In this document: positions 1 through 13,771 of the stretch, in pieces
Numbering within the stretch: the first letter of the stretch is position 1
Layout of the letters: the number at the start of each line of letters is the position of its first letter
Assembly: GCF_964340395.1 (NCBI RefSeq)
Contig: NC_135562.1
Location: forward strand, 21,371,892 to 21,435,891
From: Glandiceps talaboti
Lineage: Eukaryota > Hemichordata > Enteropneusta > Spengelidae
DNA length: 64,000 nt
Direction: 5' to 3'
Notes under the pieces: generated by a model
What the model was told of the DNA's origin: nothing
The model's input: only the letters and a program-made list of their open reading frames with translations
Databases searched by the model: none
Translations under genes and position numbers: made by a program

Positions 1-1352
1 TCAATACTTTTTTACTGGGCTCTCAGTTATGAAATGCATGTATTATATTAAAAACTGTAATTTTGTAGTATTTTATACCTTCCTGTTTTTGGAGTTCTGT
101 AGTTTTTAAAAACAATGTATGGGTATTACTGAACATCATTATATTTCACCCTATTTCATACTGAACTTCTGAAACCTGAGTTTAAAGCATTGAAAACCCT
201 GTAAATTTGACCTGATTTCACCTCTTTGACTTTGAGTATAACAAACCACTGCCAAAATACTAAAAGTCATATTAATTCCATGGGTAATGGATGACTTATG
301 ATCCAAACCTTTGTAACAACTGAAGGGTACTTCACTGATACCAAGCAATTACTGACTAAAACCTGTACAAACTTGAAATACAACTAATCATGTTTTAGGG
401 ACTACACACGTACTAGTACTAGTACGTATTACAAAACTGATTTCTGAAATAATAATTAATTCCTACATCCTATCCTATTTAATTACAATTTGAGGCAAAA
501 GAGCAAAACTGAATTACAATGTTTCAACTTTTAAATCCATGTACAGTAGTAAGATATAATAGGATGTAAATTTTTATATTTCCAATTATTTAATTAAGCA
601 TAAAACAGCAATACATGCAAACAACTTTGTATGCTAAATGAGTGAATCCTAACTTGACAACTCTAGTTACAAAGTATTACCTAGCTATTCTCTTTGTGTC
701 TTCTATAGGTATTGTTTATGCATATGAAATGAACACATCTGCACTTTGACATACACGACGTCAATACAAGATTATTACCACAGAGGTTGAGAGTAGTATA
801 AACATGAATGCCTACCTTGTATATCGCAGTCTGGAAAGACTTGTCACATACATTATCACACACACACATAGATTATATGTGCCTATGTTGTCCACATCGA
901 TTTACCCCACCAGTTATGTTGACAACTAAAGCATATACTGTCTCTGGTTATTCACGAGTACTTTAGTAAACAGCCACTTCAACACCCCCACCAGTTGGGA
1001 ACTTAACTTTAAACATTGGCTGTTCTATTGGCTATCCATACTCCCCAACTGATAAACTCCATAGCTACCTAATCAATAAGTGTTTGTACACAAGTCATGT
1101 GATCCCAATGTCAAATACAACTAAACCTATACCAGTATAAATGTTATACAACATATTGACACATGTATACATATTTTATCTAGTATTTGTCAGCTCATAA
1201 CATTTTGACTTTAGAAATAATGACAGATTATTGTTATTACCAAACCATTATAAATTCATCATAGTTTTTACTATTTGAACAGAGAGGGAGCTTTACACAC
1301 CATGATTATTTGTCTTTTCTAGCACAACTCCCCTGTATTTTGCAACTCTCCG

Positions 1353-1354
<2 letters not shown>
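1..1354. other. AT-rich stretch, nothing recognised
   Basis: Short frames only; no exon-like or repeat structure seen apart from ACTAGTACTAGTACG near 411. Confidence 0.6.

Positions 1355-1424
<70 letters not shown>
1355..1424 (+). repeat. (GT)n microsatellite
   Basis: An uninterrupted run of 35 GT dinucleotides, followed by degenerate GTATGT copies to about 1442. Confidence 0.98.
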
Positions 1425-1426
<2 letters not shown>

Positions 1427-1442
1427 ATGTATGTGTATGTGT

Positions 1443-3612
1443 GGTTATATTGTGCATAATGTATGTACATGGAATTATGCAACGTAAACACTGTCACTGC
1501 TGTATCTCACAACAAATGAAAACACAAACTGAAATTAGTTAATTAAAAGCAAAATGAAGAGTTTGAACAAGTCAGGTTTTTGCATCAAAATGATATCAAT
1601 TCTATCAAACTATGGAATCTTAATGACCTTTCTAATATCTGTTGTTAATTTGTTAGTTATCTTATTTACTTATCAAACTATACAATCTGATATCTAATAA
1701 TTCATATTCTCATTCTCACCTCAAGCCATGCCAGAACATATATTTCTGCTGATGCAATGAAATATGAAGAACACAGTTTGGATGGTGACATAAAGAGACC
1801 TGTGGTTTACAATGATGGAATACTCCAAATTAAAGAACATTATTTCAAATGGTGGGAACAAATATTTTGTATTAAAGTTTTGTGTAGTACTCTGGCAATC
1901 GAGGTATTGGTTTACTAAGATAGACACAAACTAAAATAGTATTACAACATGTTGATATCTGCTAACTTTGTAACTGGTATATACAAAACAGTTGTGTTTT
2001 GCTACAGGATATGTTTAGTGATACATCACAGTTAGCCTACAGTCAATGTCAGATGGGGATTGGAGATGATAGCAGTGATTGTCAAAATCATGACTTGACG
2101 CTCGGCTTAAGATCCTGCAGCATTGGTTGTACATATTGTATTTACTTCTCCCATACAAATAGTCATTCTGTCAGGTATGATACAACGGCTGAGTTGACTA
2201 TTTGTATGGGCAGGGCCTCAAGGAGGAATTGTGAAATAGTGACTATTTGTTCATAGGATCTGAAGAATACATCAATGTTGGTACAATTTGTATGCTATGT
2301 TGTTCATGTATGTATGTGTATGAGTGTTGATACATATTTCTTTGTTGTTGATCATGGTGTGTTTCTTTGTTGTCAATAAAATCACCAAATTAAGTCTGGG
2401 TGGCCTGCAGTCATTCTTTGTGATGACATAACAACTAATTTACAGGTAGTACAAACATAGCATAGCTTTGTAGTGACTTCAAATAACTTACTTCTACTTC
2501 AGTATTTGTTTATACACTGACAGGTAAACAACAATGTTTGTGTGTCAACAAACTACTAATACCACATAATCCACCAAAGTAAGTCAATGTGACAAATCAC
2601 ATTTGTCTTAGCAGCTAGTGGCTTAGATCCTATACCAGTGGTTCTTGTCTGTGCCCTGGTGTATATTTAGCCCTTGCCTGCACATAGTCTGGCTATCTCA
2701 AGCTATTCTGCTACTGAATTCTCATCAAAGCCTATTCACCAACTGGATGAGGGTGCTGCTGACAAAACCCACCTACATGTACATCATCTATATTCTATTA
2801 TCTATATGTATAAAAGTAAGATGTGAAAAAATAATATTTGGTTTCGATGGCATCCTTGAATTGCTGTAATGTTGGAAGTTCTAATGATGGAATTGGGTAG
2901 TTCATCTCATGTAGTCTTTTAGTGTCTTTGGGGAAAGTGAATCTAAATCAGTTACTGCTTGTATACTTGAATCTTGTGTAATATTGACAATGTTGGTTTC
3001 TAGTTTTTCTACTTCTTGGTTGACTGTATACTCTGGTAGTGGTATGGCAATTTGGTTAAGTCCTGCTATATGGTTTGTATAGAACCACGGTATCAGTCTC
3101 TGGGCTAAGCTGAGCCTGGGTCCATATTCCATTTAGCCCAGGGATCGATAGACTTGTGGTGGTTATAATATATCACTACTATCACAACCCAAGTAGCTTG
3201 AGATAGTAACAGTATGAAAAGTCTCTGGGCTATTACTTTCAAGACATCTAGTTTTAATACAGGAAAGTTTGGCCACCGTGTCCATGGTAACCACCTGTTG
3301 GATTCATTTGACTGTGTTGACTACATCCACAACACTGTCAACTTCCAACACGTAGTAGATTCTAAGCTGTGATAACAGACATAGTTTACACAGTTTGTTT
3401 TGTATTTTCAAACTTAATTTTTACAGTGTTTTTACTTTATGGATAGAAGCATATTATGAATCTCATATGCTAACAAGCTAGCAGTTCCATTAATTTTGTA
3501 TAAATATTTAAAATGAAAAATAGCATGATTTTCATTATTTCTTTTTTTTTAAATTTCTAAGACAGGGATTGTGTACTATTTTACATAGTGAATAATATAT
3601 ATACTATAATAT
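1443..3612. other. non-coding stretch with one inverted repeat
   Basis: Holds the 16-bp inverted repeat at 2149-2212 and a minus-strand frame at 2902-3132 that lacks clear splice sites. An AATAAA at about 2376 cannot be tied to a gene. Confidence 0.5.
2149..2212. repeat. 16-bp perfect inverted repeat
   Basis: CCCATACAAATAGTCA and its exact complement TGACTATTTGTATGGG are separated by about 30 bases. A third partial copy (TGACTATTTGT) lies at about 2240. It could be a small foldback or a degenerate transposon end. Confidence 0.4.
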
Positions 3613-4718
3613 AGATACCCCAATATGCTACAATTACTTCAGAGACCCCCAATATGCTACAATTACTTCATAGAGACCCCAATATGCTACAATTACTTCA
3701 TAGTGACCCCAATGCTACAATTACTTCACAGAGACCCCAATGCTACAATTACTTCACAGAGACCCCAATGCTACAATTACTTCACAGAGACCCCAATGCT
3801 ACAATTACTTCACAGAGACCCCAATGCTACAATTACGTCATAGAGACCCCAATGCTACAGAACTTACTTCACAGAGACCCCAATGCTACAATTACTTCAC
3901 AGAAACCCCCCAATGCTACAATTACTTCATAGAGACCCCAATGCTACAGAACTTACTTCACAGAGACCCCAATGCTACAATTACTTCACAGAGACCCCCA
4001 ATGCTACAATTACTTCATAGAGACCTCCAATGCTACAGAACTTACTTAACAGAGACCCCAATGCTACAATTACTTCACAGAGACCCCCAATTCTACAATT
4101 ACTTCATAGAGACCTCCAATGCTACAATTACTTCACAGAGACCCCCAATGCTACAATTACTTCACAGAGACCCCAATGCTACAATTACTTCATAGAGACT
4201 CCAATGCTACAATTACTTCACAGAGACCTCCAATGCTACAATTACTTCACAGAGACCCCCAATGCTACAACTACTTCACAGAGACCCCCAATGCTACAAC
4301 TACTTCACAGAGACCCCCAATGCTACAATTACTTCATAGAGACCCCAATGCTACAGAACTTACTTCACAGAGACCCCAATGCTACAATTACTTCATAGAG
4401 ACCCCAATGCTACAGAACTTACTTCACAGAGACCCCAATGCTACAATTACTTAACAGAGACCCCAATGCTACAATTACTTCACAGAGACCCCCAATTCTA
4501 CAATTACTTCATAGAGACCTCCAATGCTACAATTACTTCACAGAGACCCCCAATGCTACAATTACTTCACAGAGACCCCAATGCTACAATTACTTCATAG
4601 AGACTCCAATGCTACAATTACTTCACAGAGACCCCCAATGCTACAACTACTTCACAGAGACCCCCAATGCTACAACTACTTCACAGAGACCCCCAATGCT
4701 ACAATTACTTCACAGAGC
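3613..4718 (+). repeat. 28-29-bp minisatellite, ~38 copies
   Basis: The unit is CACAGAGACCCCAATGC followed by TACAATTACTT, with 4-C and 5-C variants and a longer CAGAACTTACTT variant. The block 4046-4310 recurs at offset 405 from 4451 with the same order of variants, showing a multi-unit duplication. Overlapping short frames in all phases are by-products. Confidence 0.95.
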
Positions 4719-7024
4719 CTTAAATCATCTCAGGTTTATTGAGACATTGACTAGATGATTGAGTACTACAATTTATCTTGGGTTGGATCATTGGGGCCTC
4801 CTATTGGACAACTGTTCAACAAAGTGACCCTGCTAGCTAGAGGCTATATTAAAACCATACATTAGTTTATATTCATTTTACTTTGTATGGTCACTGTGTC
4901 TACATATGCCTGGGGAGTAGGTAACCTAAACATTGGTACAAACACTTTGTGAGTTAAACGATTGATATGTAAAATTAAAGAGGGCTTTGAACAAACCGAT
5001 GTATTGAATGGCATGGAATCAACAACCCGTAACATAATATTACAGGTGTAACTAACCACCGTATTTCAGCTTCACGTAGTCCAAAAATATTTTCAGGGTC
5101 AGTGAACGATAATATCTTGGTCTGTCCTGCGACGTTTTTCCATTTGTTACTGCTATTGTAATGAATGTCAGTGTTTAGTTTAGACATGTTGTAGTGCCAC
5201 CTACTTACAAATAATTCAAGGTCTGATCATTGTTACCTTAACAAGATTGTCATGACAGTAAACTTACAAATACTCTGATATTTCAAAACGTTCAAAACTC
5301 TGATCTGTACATCACAATTTAGACCAGACACTAATTATAGATACTAGTACCATACTATGCTTGAGACACAACAACAGTATTGAGAAGTGATTAAATTCAC
5401 TGGCTTTCTCTTAGATAATCTCTACTTCACACCTCTAATTTGAATCATACTAACAAAACAAATTCCAACATACACAAAACAATACCAATTCTACCACACA
5501 AAAACCTACATTGTCCAAATGTAAGCTTTCATGATTTATATCCTAGAAATGGTGGAATTTGTCCAGTGACAATACTATGACCTAATATATTCACATCTAT
5601 AATTAATGACTTCACTAGAATTCATTCATTTTGACAATGCTATTTTTTACATTTTCCTGTTTCTAAAAAAAGGAAACATCATTAGTCTGACCTGTTTGAA
5701 TACTTTATATAGAGACATTTTTATGAAATAAATTAAACATTTGACAGATCTTATTTAATTTTGCATGGCTTGGGTCACTAATAATTCATTACTGTGAAAC
5801 AAAGTAAATTATTTAGACTAGTGTCCAAAATAGCAGTCACAATTTTGAATTAATTTCATCGTTTTGTTCTGTTGAGGTAGTGATCATCATCATCTGTGTT
5901 TATCCATAATAATAATAATAATAATAATATATATATACATATGTAATCAAAATTAAACAGATTACATACACACACTCATTATGAAAGGGTGTGTAATCAG
6001 TAAATTCAACACAATCTTAAAATTCAATCTAAACTAGTCACTGGCAACAAACACAATCTCCTTTCATTCACTGTTAATAATTGGCAAAGTATGTGCAGTG
6101 CATTCACCATACAATACAATTCAGTCTGAGTCTGTTCAAATTATTCCCCACATTAGAAGCATGCCATTGAAAGCATTCATTACCTTCGCCTGTATATTTC
6201 CAAGTGTCGTTCTTCCTTCATACGTTTAAGTATGTTTCCCCGTAGCGAGTAAGCACTCATAACGAATTCCTAGGGTCGAGTGTATCATCATATACAGCTA
6301 TTTTCTCAAAAGATGCTCCTCAAACACACATGAAGTGTCCAAAGCACTGAGTATGCAGTTGCTGACCCCACTGTTTGTGTTACACATGAATCGGATTTCC
6401 TACCTACAGACCTGTGAGATCAACCTGGCTTATTTGCATAACAATAGTGAGGTATATTGGTGAATATAACTGTTAATTATTCAAGTTTGGGGTATTCATT
6501 CCATTTGGTCCTGTGAGTCTCTGAGTGAGTAGCCTTGTTTGCTGGTTATACATAACAACAGATCACACCTTATTAAATCTAATGACCTTTGCACTGATCA
6601 ACATGAAAACTTGACAGACAAAGGCAAACTGAGCACCTTACAAAATATATTAGGTGCATAAAATACGAATGACTGGTTTAGACTTTTGTCACTGGGGGAA
6701 CCTGACAATAGCAGTATAGTATATAGCTGATTGATTAATATATCACACTTAAGTCACTAGAATACTAAACTTATAATATATATACTGATAGTGACCTGTT
6801 AAGTACAAGTTACAAGTTAATTTGTCCTTTCTTTTTGTAATCTTTTAAGAAAAAGGGTTAATAATAATTTGAGAAATTTGCAAGCATAGTATTCTACTAA
6901 TGATCAATACTGAGCCACGAGATCAAATTAATTTGACCTTATTTTCATAAAATTTGAAAACAGCAGAAAAGATAAAGAAATTTGACATGGGTGCATGGGT
7001 ACAATACTCTGACTAATGATATTA
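4719..7024. other. AT-rich stretch, simple repeats only
   Basis: Contains a short (AAT)n run with TATATA at 5908-5940. No exon seen. Confidence 0.5.
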
Positions 7025-7640
7025 TCTACACTGACCTGCTAAGTACATGGTACTTGGCAATAAAATAAATTTTTATTTATTAGCCGTAAACGTTGAAAAA
7101 CTAAAATATTACAGCGTAACTTATATTTTAAATTCTAACTTAATATGGTCTGCTAATTATTAAAAAGTTAAACTGACCTGCTAAGTACATGGTATTTTAA
7201 AATAAAGTTAATTTCTACTTTATTTGTCTTAAAATATGAAAAACAAAATAAAAGGTCAGATAAGCTCTGTTAAACTGACCTGCTATGTACATGGTATTTT
7301 AAAATAAAGTTAATTTCTACTTTATTTGTCTTAAAATATGAAAAACAAAATAAAAGGTCAGATAAGCTCTGTTAAACTGACCTGCTATGTACATGGTATT
7401 TTAAAATAAAGTTAATTTCTACTTTATTTGTCTTAAAATATTAAAAACAAAATAAAAGGTCAGATAAGCTCTGTTAAACTGACCTGCTATGTACATGGTA
7501 TTTTAAAATAAAGTTAACTTTTATTTTTTAACTTTGGAAAAAAAGCAAAAAACGCTGTTAGACATGTGTGCATAGAACATGTTAGTCTGTTTGTCATCTA
7601 AACTGACCTGCTCAGCATATGACCTGTACTTTGAAATAAA
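7025..7640 (+). repeat. 102-bp tandem repeat with diverged outer copies
   Basis: Near-identical units start at 7169, 7271, 7373 and 7475 with AAACTGACCTGCTATGTACA and end in AAAAGGTCAGATAAGC. Diverged copies of the TGACCTGCT block lie at about 6790, 7030, 7602 and 8404, so an older, wider array surrounds a recently homogenised core. Confidence 0.85.
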
Positions 7641-8174
7641 AGTTAGTTTTTATTTTATTTTATTTTCCTAAACTTTGAAAACCAAAACAAAGGGTAACTT
7701 AACAATCCAACTTATAACTTAATAAGGCCAAATAAACTAGTGTGTTTCCAATACCCTCACTGACCCTAGTTTAAACATCGACCCTAAATTTATTTTGCTG
7801 CAAAAGGTAAAATGGTAACAGTTTACTTCTATTTCTGTGTATACCTTCATGCCTTTGACTCACCTGTGGCCACATTTTTTTAATTGTGTATTACAGAGAG
7901 AAACCAGGTCTTTTTAGATTACAACAGTACAGTCTGCATAACATCACAGTGTTCATCTACTTAACTTATAATTGTCTTGAGTTACTTCTTTTACACCTCA
8001 TCTAACATTAGGCTTCAGTGACTGGCTTAGACCGTGTCACATGGTATGGACTAGTGACCCATAGTGACCTTAATTTGCATACAGCAGGCATTATATCCAT
8101 TTCTATTTTCCTTAGGGCACTATACATATAGCATATGGGAATCCTACCAGTGATTTGCTTTGACTACGGAATGA

Positions 8175-8177
8175 ATA

Positions 8178-8208
<31 letters not shown>

Positions 8209-8330
8209 AAACTTTATTGCTAAACTTTATTTAAAGAGGGTAACCCAGTTGTCGAGGCCAATCTTCCCCTTGGGCCCTCAAGAGAATGCCGTAGAATGTC
8301 AATGTGATCTGTTCACCATTGATTGCTAGG
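8175..8330 (-). mobile_element. LINE-like 3' end with (CAA)n tail
   Basis: Read on the minus strand, a GC-richer stretch with GGGGAAGATTGGCCTCGACA and GGGTTACCCTCTTTAAATAA ends in an AATAAAG-containing segment and then about ten CAA triplets. This layout matches the 3' tails of CR1/L2-type LINEs. There is no coding part, so the assignment rests on tail structure only. Confidence 0.45.
8178..8207 (+). repeat. (TTG)n microsatellite
   Basis: About ten TTG triplets. On the other strand this is the (CAA)n tail of the LINE-like 3' end. Confidence 0.9.
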
Positions 8331-8507
8331 CTTTGTTCAGGTTCTAGTAGACATCATATCATCCATAGTATCCTAACAGCCAAGCAATACGTTTTAAATA
8401 TGTTGACCTGCTCAGTACAGACTACCATTAACTATGAAATAAATTTGTAAGTTAACCATTTTTCTGAACTTGAATGCATAGGGGTATAATTGTAAATTAC
8501 AATTGTA

Positions 8508-8697
8508 AAGCTAATCATTGATACTGTCACAAGACTCAGTACATGTTGTTCTGATAAAGCTAATCATTGATACTGTCACAAGACTCAGTACATGTTGTTC
8601 TGATAAAGCTAATCATTGATACTGTCACAACACTCAGTACATGTTGTTCTGATAAAGCTAATCATTGATACTGTCAACACTCAATACATGTTGTTCT
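8508..8697 (+). repeat. 49-bp tandem repeat, 4 copies
   Basis: The unit is AAAGCTAATCATTGATACTG followed by TCACAAGACTCAGTACATG and TTGTTCTGAT. The last copy has a 4-base deletion. Confidence 0.9.
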
Positions 8698-9545
8698 CAG
8701 ATTACACAACTTAAGTATTTACTAAACTTTGCAAAAAAAAACCACAGGTAAGTATTTCAGACATATTCAACTGAGCCTATCCTTTGACTTACTTGTGGTC
8801 ATTTTCTGAGAAAGTTTTATAAATATAATCATGTTAGTTATCAGTAATTTTATCTCTTAAACACAGCAAATAAATCTCAAGATGGCCTACATTCAAGTCT
8901 TTTGGGTACCAGTAATCTATGTAAGCACTACCAATTTGTAACTTACAATTTGTAAATGTTAACTTGCAAACAATCAAGTTGTTGCTAAAATTTCCTACGT
9001 TTCTTATGAATTCACTGTGAAAGAATGATGCAATTCCCGGCTAAACTATATTTGTTATGATTTTACTGAAAAATAGCAATATCTTTGCAGGCTAAAATGT
9101 CCTACAGTATATTATATAAAAGAGTTGTTATGTGCTTTAGGATGTCACTTTGTCAATTCTGCATCCAGTCTAAAATACACTATAAAGTATATTGGTAAAT
9201 GCAGGTGTCAATACATCTCAGTCTGTAAACCTTTTCCGTTGTATTGTTACCACATCAACTCACTGCTTCCTTTCTTTCCAGATGCCGTGATGCTTTGTTT
9301 ATGGTTGCTAGGCAACAGTGATGACACACACTAGGGGTTGTGACTTATATCCATTTTGCATATTAATTTGTGATGAAGAGATCACAAGCCTTATTAGAAT
9401 ATAGACATTAATTTCCTGTAAAAAGTTTAATATGCTTTTGTGAGATGTAACAAATAAATCAACAAATGCCTTGAGTTTGGCCAAACATTTTTTTTTTTTC
9501 TTCTGAATGTTCGCCATCTTCATACAATCATTGTTATTTTTGTAC
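8698..9545. other. AT-rich stretch, nothing recognised
   Basis: No frame with splice signals and no repeat seen. Confidence 0.5.
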
Positions 9546-9860
9546 ATGTATGTATGTATGTATGTATGTATGTATGTATGTATGTATGTATGCATGCATG
9601 CATGCATGCATGCATGCATGCATGTATGTATGTATGTATGTATGTATGTATGTATGTACGTACGTACGTACGTACGTACGTACGTACGTACGTACGTATG
9701 TATGTATGTATGTCTGTCTGTCTGTATCATGTATGTATGTATGTATGTATGTATGTATGTGTGTGTGTATGTGTGTGTATGTATGTATGTATGTATGTAT
9801 GTATGTATGTATGTATGTATGTATGTATGTATGTACGTACGTATGTATGTGTGTGTGTGT
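9546..9860 (+). repeat. mosaic tetranucleotide array (ATGT, ATGC, ACGT)
   Basis: Runs of ATGT alternate with a block of ATGC (about 9590-9624), a block of GTAC (9656-9698), CTGT and TG-rich parts. The ATGC and ACGT blocks are self-complementary. Long frames through it on both strands (YVCM, HTYI repeats) are artefacts. Degenerate TGTG sequence continues to about 9920. Confidence 0.97.
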
Positions 9861-9920
9861 GTGTGTAATATGTGTGTGTATGCGTGTGTGCACATGTGTC
9901 TGAGTGTGTATGTGTGTGTA

Positions 9921-11021
9921 TACAATAAGTAATGTTACATAGACAAGTGCATGCATCATTTTGTATGCCTGTCTGTCTCTCTGTATGTGCATTAATATTA
10001 CATATATATGTGTGTGTCCATACGTACGCACAATACAGACAGACACTCACTCACAGATACATACACATTGTCCATACATGATTGAAAGTTCCTAGAATCT
10101 CAGGTAAAATATCATGAAAAGATGAAAGTTTCTTTTTAGATGATAATTCTTCATCAAGAATATTCCATATCTCATCTAGCATTGCCTGGATTGTCTATTC
10201 TTTATTTGTGAGTGCATGTTACTAGGTTGGCAGACATCATCTTGCCAAAGGCATTGTACCAAATCCCTACAGTGTTATCCTATTAGCTAATTAAGGCAAA
10301 ACTAACAATACATTTCTCAACAAGATTGCTAGCAATTCTATCACATTCTCTTGGGATTAGCTTGAAAAAATTTCACTTACTTAAAAGCTTTCCTCTCTTA
10401 GTTAGTCTTTATTAGTTTCAGTAAAGCAGATAATAATTCTCATCAATTTGAGTTTAGTTTTCATATTGACTTGTCATTCATTCTAAATTTATACAACTCT
10501 TTTCAAATTTTGGTGTATTCTTTTATTCTACTTCATCAAACTGGGTGTAAAAAACTGTAAGGGGTATTGATGGCTGTTTATAATGGAGATTAAAGTCAGT
10601 GACAGGCAAGTATTGACGAGCAGAACTTGTTACAAACAGGGAAAGTAAATGACCATATCGGATTATCACAACCACTTGGCACAGTCTGTTGGAAGTACAC
10701 AGACTTGTATTACATTCCATTATTTGATAAGAACACTTGCATGGTCTCTTTACATATATAGTTCAAGTTCACAACCAAATTAGAAATTCTCCTGGCATTT
10801 CATGTACAAGTACTATGTATAGAGGCCATAAAACTGTTTTTATCAAACCATCCTGTCAAGTCTCTGCTGTTGGCAAAATGTTACTAATTCAATGTATTTG
10901 TTTATTTTCCCTGTTTGTAACAGGTTCGTTTGTCAATGCTTTGATGTTGGAAGTTGTATATTTCACAAAGTTGTTATTGCATGTTACAGTGTTTTTTTGC
11001 TATGTGGATTCATTAATGGGA
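9921..11021. other. stretch between two microsatellites, nothing recognised
   Basis: Short frames only; no support for a gene. Confidence 0.5.
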
Positions 11022-11103
11022 GTGGTGGTGGTGGTGGTGGTGGTGGTGGTGGTGGTGATGGTGGTGGTGGTGATGGTGATGATGGTGGTGGTGGTGGTGG
11101 TGT
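11022..11103 (+). repeat. (GGT)n/(GAT) trinucleotide array
   Basis: GGT triplets with interspersed GAT. It would encode polyglycine or polyvaline depending on frame; nothing suggests that it is translated. Confidence 0.95.
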
Positions 11104-11868
11104 GTGGATAGGGATTAGGGATGGAGGATGGGAATGGTGTTAAACCTTCCATGGATTTCTATATTTGATATCACAATTTTAGTGGAGGTAAAATACCTGC
11201 TTGGGGGACTCAGGGAGATTTTATTTATTACGTACACACACATGGTATGGTGAAAATAACAGTCTATTTGGATTAGTTGGATCTGTGACTGAGCTACACT
11301 TGTTTGGCCATAATACAGACCCAGCAAGGTGACAGGTCACCAGGTGATGATAAAATGACATGCGCAATTTATAATAACTAAAGTTTCACTTAAGGCTATG
11401 CAAAAAATTAAATGTTATAAATATCATGTCTAGACTTACTACCAATGTAATGCTATTGAAAATAACATTATATGATTCATTCATGGCGACACAATACCGC
11501 ATCTCAATACCAGCCTTTGGCACACTATGACCAAATATGGAATGTGATTCACAACCTACAGACATGGCATTAAACTTATGTTTGAGGGCGCCCTCCTGTA
11601 TCCTGTTTTAGTCTCCAATATCAAATTGTCACGTCAGTACAATAAAGGTCGTAACGTTATTACACTGATGAGACAAAATATAGTTTCCTCGTCAATTTAA
11701 CAATTTCAGTTACCATGGAAATTCTAAAAACAGTGTTATATTCTTACAAATTGTGAGAAATTATCAAAATGATAGAAATGACATGAAAACACTTCAAAGT
11801 ATCAATGTTTGGTATATATTATTTCATTTGAGACTCGTCACAAACTGTTCAGGAAAATGTCACAATTG

Positions 11869-11882
11869 GTTGCCATGGTAAC
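11869..11882. promoter_or_regulatory. RFX X-box-like palindrome
   Basis: GTTGCCATGGTAAC matches the RFX X-box consensus (GTTRCCATGGYAAC) on both halves. No nearby gene start is visible. It may simply be part of an old repeat. Confidence 0.3.
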
Positions 11883-12373
11883 TTGATCATCGAATCATAG
11901 TTAAAAGGTGAACAGGTTGGAAGTCATCATATATGATAGTACTGCCTAGGGTTGTAATAGTACTTATATACTAAAAGGTCTTGTCTATATACCATATTGA
12001 CCTAAATCTGACACTATCATTTATTTCATTTTCTCTGTATATACCTGCTGCCCTTGGTGTCAAAACACAATATCAAATTTCAAAACTAGAATTACTATAT
12101 TCAAATGAAGGTACATGAGAATGAGTTCAGTAAAGCTAAATTTTGTTTCTTTTTTGTTTCTTCACTATTAAACTTTTGTTTCTAGATTTCTAGAGAGAAA
12201 ATTAGTATCTGAAATATTGGACTGTACAGCTCATCAGTATTTGTCAACAAATTGACTCATTATTCAGAACACATGACTTTATGGACATGTGAGTCTAAAG
12301 GTGTCTGATAGTTTGTAATGAATGTCTTGCAAGATTCTTTTTAGTTACTTACATGTTCAGGTTATAACATGTC

Positions 12374-12462
12374 CATGAACAATTCAAGTATTTAGCATTC
12401 TGTTTGTGTATTATAACACATGAACAATTCAAGTATTTAGCATTCTGTTTGTGTATTATAAG
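12374..12462 (+). repeat. 45-bp tandem duplication
   Basis: Two near-identical copies of CATGAACAATTCAAGTATTT followed by AGCATTCTGTTTGTGTATTA. Confidence 0.85.
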
Positions 12463-13771
12463 ACATGAAAGTCATTTCACCTACCAAGTTAATAAACATT
12501 AGGTATATTTTAAATTTCCCTAAATAGACTCAATAAACTATTATCCTATCCAATCCATTTTTTAGAATTGACTTTTAATTTATGCTCAATTTTATCATGT
12601 ATATTTTGTTATACTCTGTGATTATGATAAAAACACACAAAGCTGAATATGTTCATTCTTACAGCAGTATTTGTACCCATTTCATGGACACTCTATAATA
12701 TCATAACTTAAAGTTCACTAACAATCAGCCAAGTTTACGTCAATCAAAGGACCAGGGTTCTATTAAACTGCTAAGCCACATTCACTACAATACAACTGTA
12801 CCACGTCAACCAATGAATTTTATCAAATTGAAACATTCACACACATGAATGAATCAACCTATTAACTCATTAGTAACTATGGTCTAACAAATCATGTGAT
12901 GACGCAAAAAATACAAATTACGGGTAATTTTAACTCATTTTCCCATTTGACTGATTAGTCTATATGCTGTACTCAATTTATGCTAAAAGTATAAATGTGT
13001 AAGTTTAACTTGTAGTGATTGGCTAGGTATTAGATAAATCCTACTCAACTTAAACCAAGTAATTTCATTATTTTTACAATTGTCTGATGTCAACAATTTG
13101 TCTATATATAAATCAGATTTTACTTATTGGAATAAAGTATATTCGGTTTTATCAACAATTACTTGATATCTCCATCATGACTTGGATATTGTATGATGAA
13201 GACTGAAAAACTTACCTCTTTTTGGTTACAATTATAAAACTGGAGAGAAAAAAACATTCCTTCTCATCTTACATTCTATTAATTCACACTCATATTAGAT
13301 CCAAAAACCTTATTCATTTTCATTTTTTTGTCACAATTCTTGGTATCTGCAATAGCATTTTGGAAACTAGAGAGTAAAAATAGTCTATATGTATTACATT
13401 ATAAATAACAAACATTCAGTTTGTTATTACATATGTACTAGAAATTACTTGCACTGGTGCACGCACATAACGTACTAGTGGTATTTTTCACTGCAGTGCA
13501 AATCCAAAAACATTATTGCATACCTGCATGCACATGATATGCAAATGAGGACGCATTTGTTCGCTACACACAAAATCGTAAGATCACACTTTATGATTTT
13601 TATAATTTTTATGGAAATTTGTTCTTTCAGATAAACACATGTCACTAATAAGAGAAGACCATGCTGCATGGGTGTCAGTGTGGGGTACTCATACTTGCAG
13701 TGTTTTCTGCCACATTTTTACTTTCACTCCCTATGCTCTTGGAAGTACTGCCACAGAGAACATAGTCTATC

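Noticed and set aside
2902-3132. 76-residue minus-strand frame (LSLAQRLIPWFYTNHIAGLN ...)
   Set aside because: Composition is somewhat coding-like, but there are no convincing splice sites and no family I recognise.
9308-10050. Long YVCM / HTYI repeat frames
   Set aside because: Translation of a tetranucleotide microsatellite.
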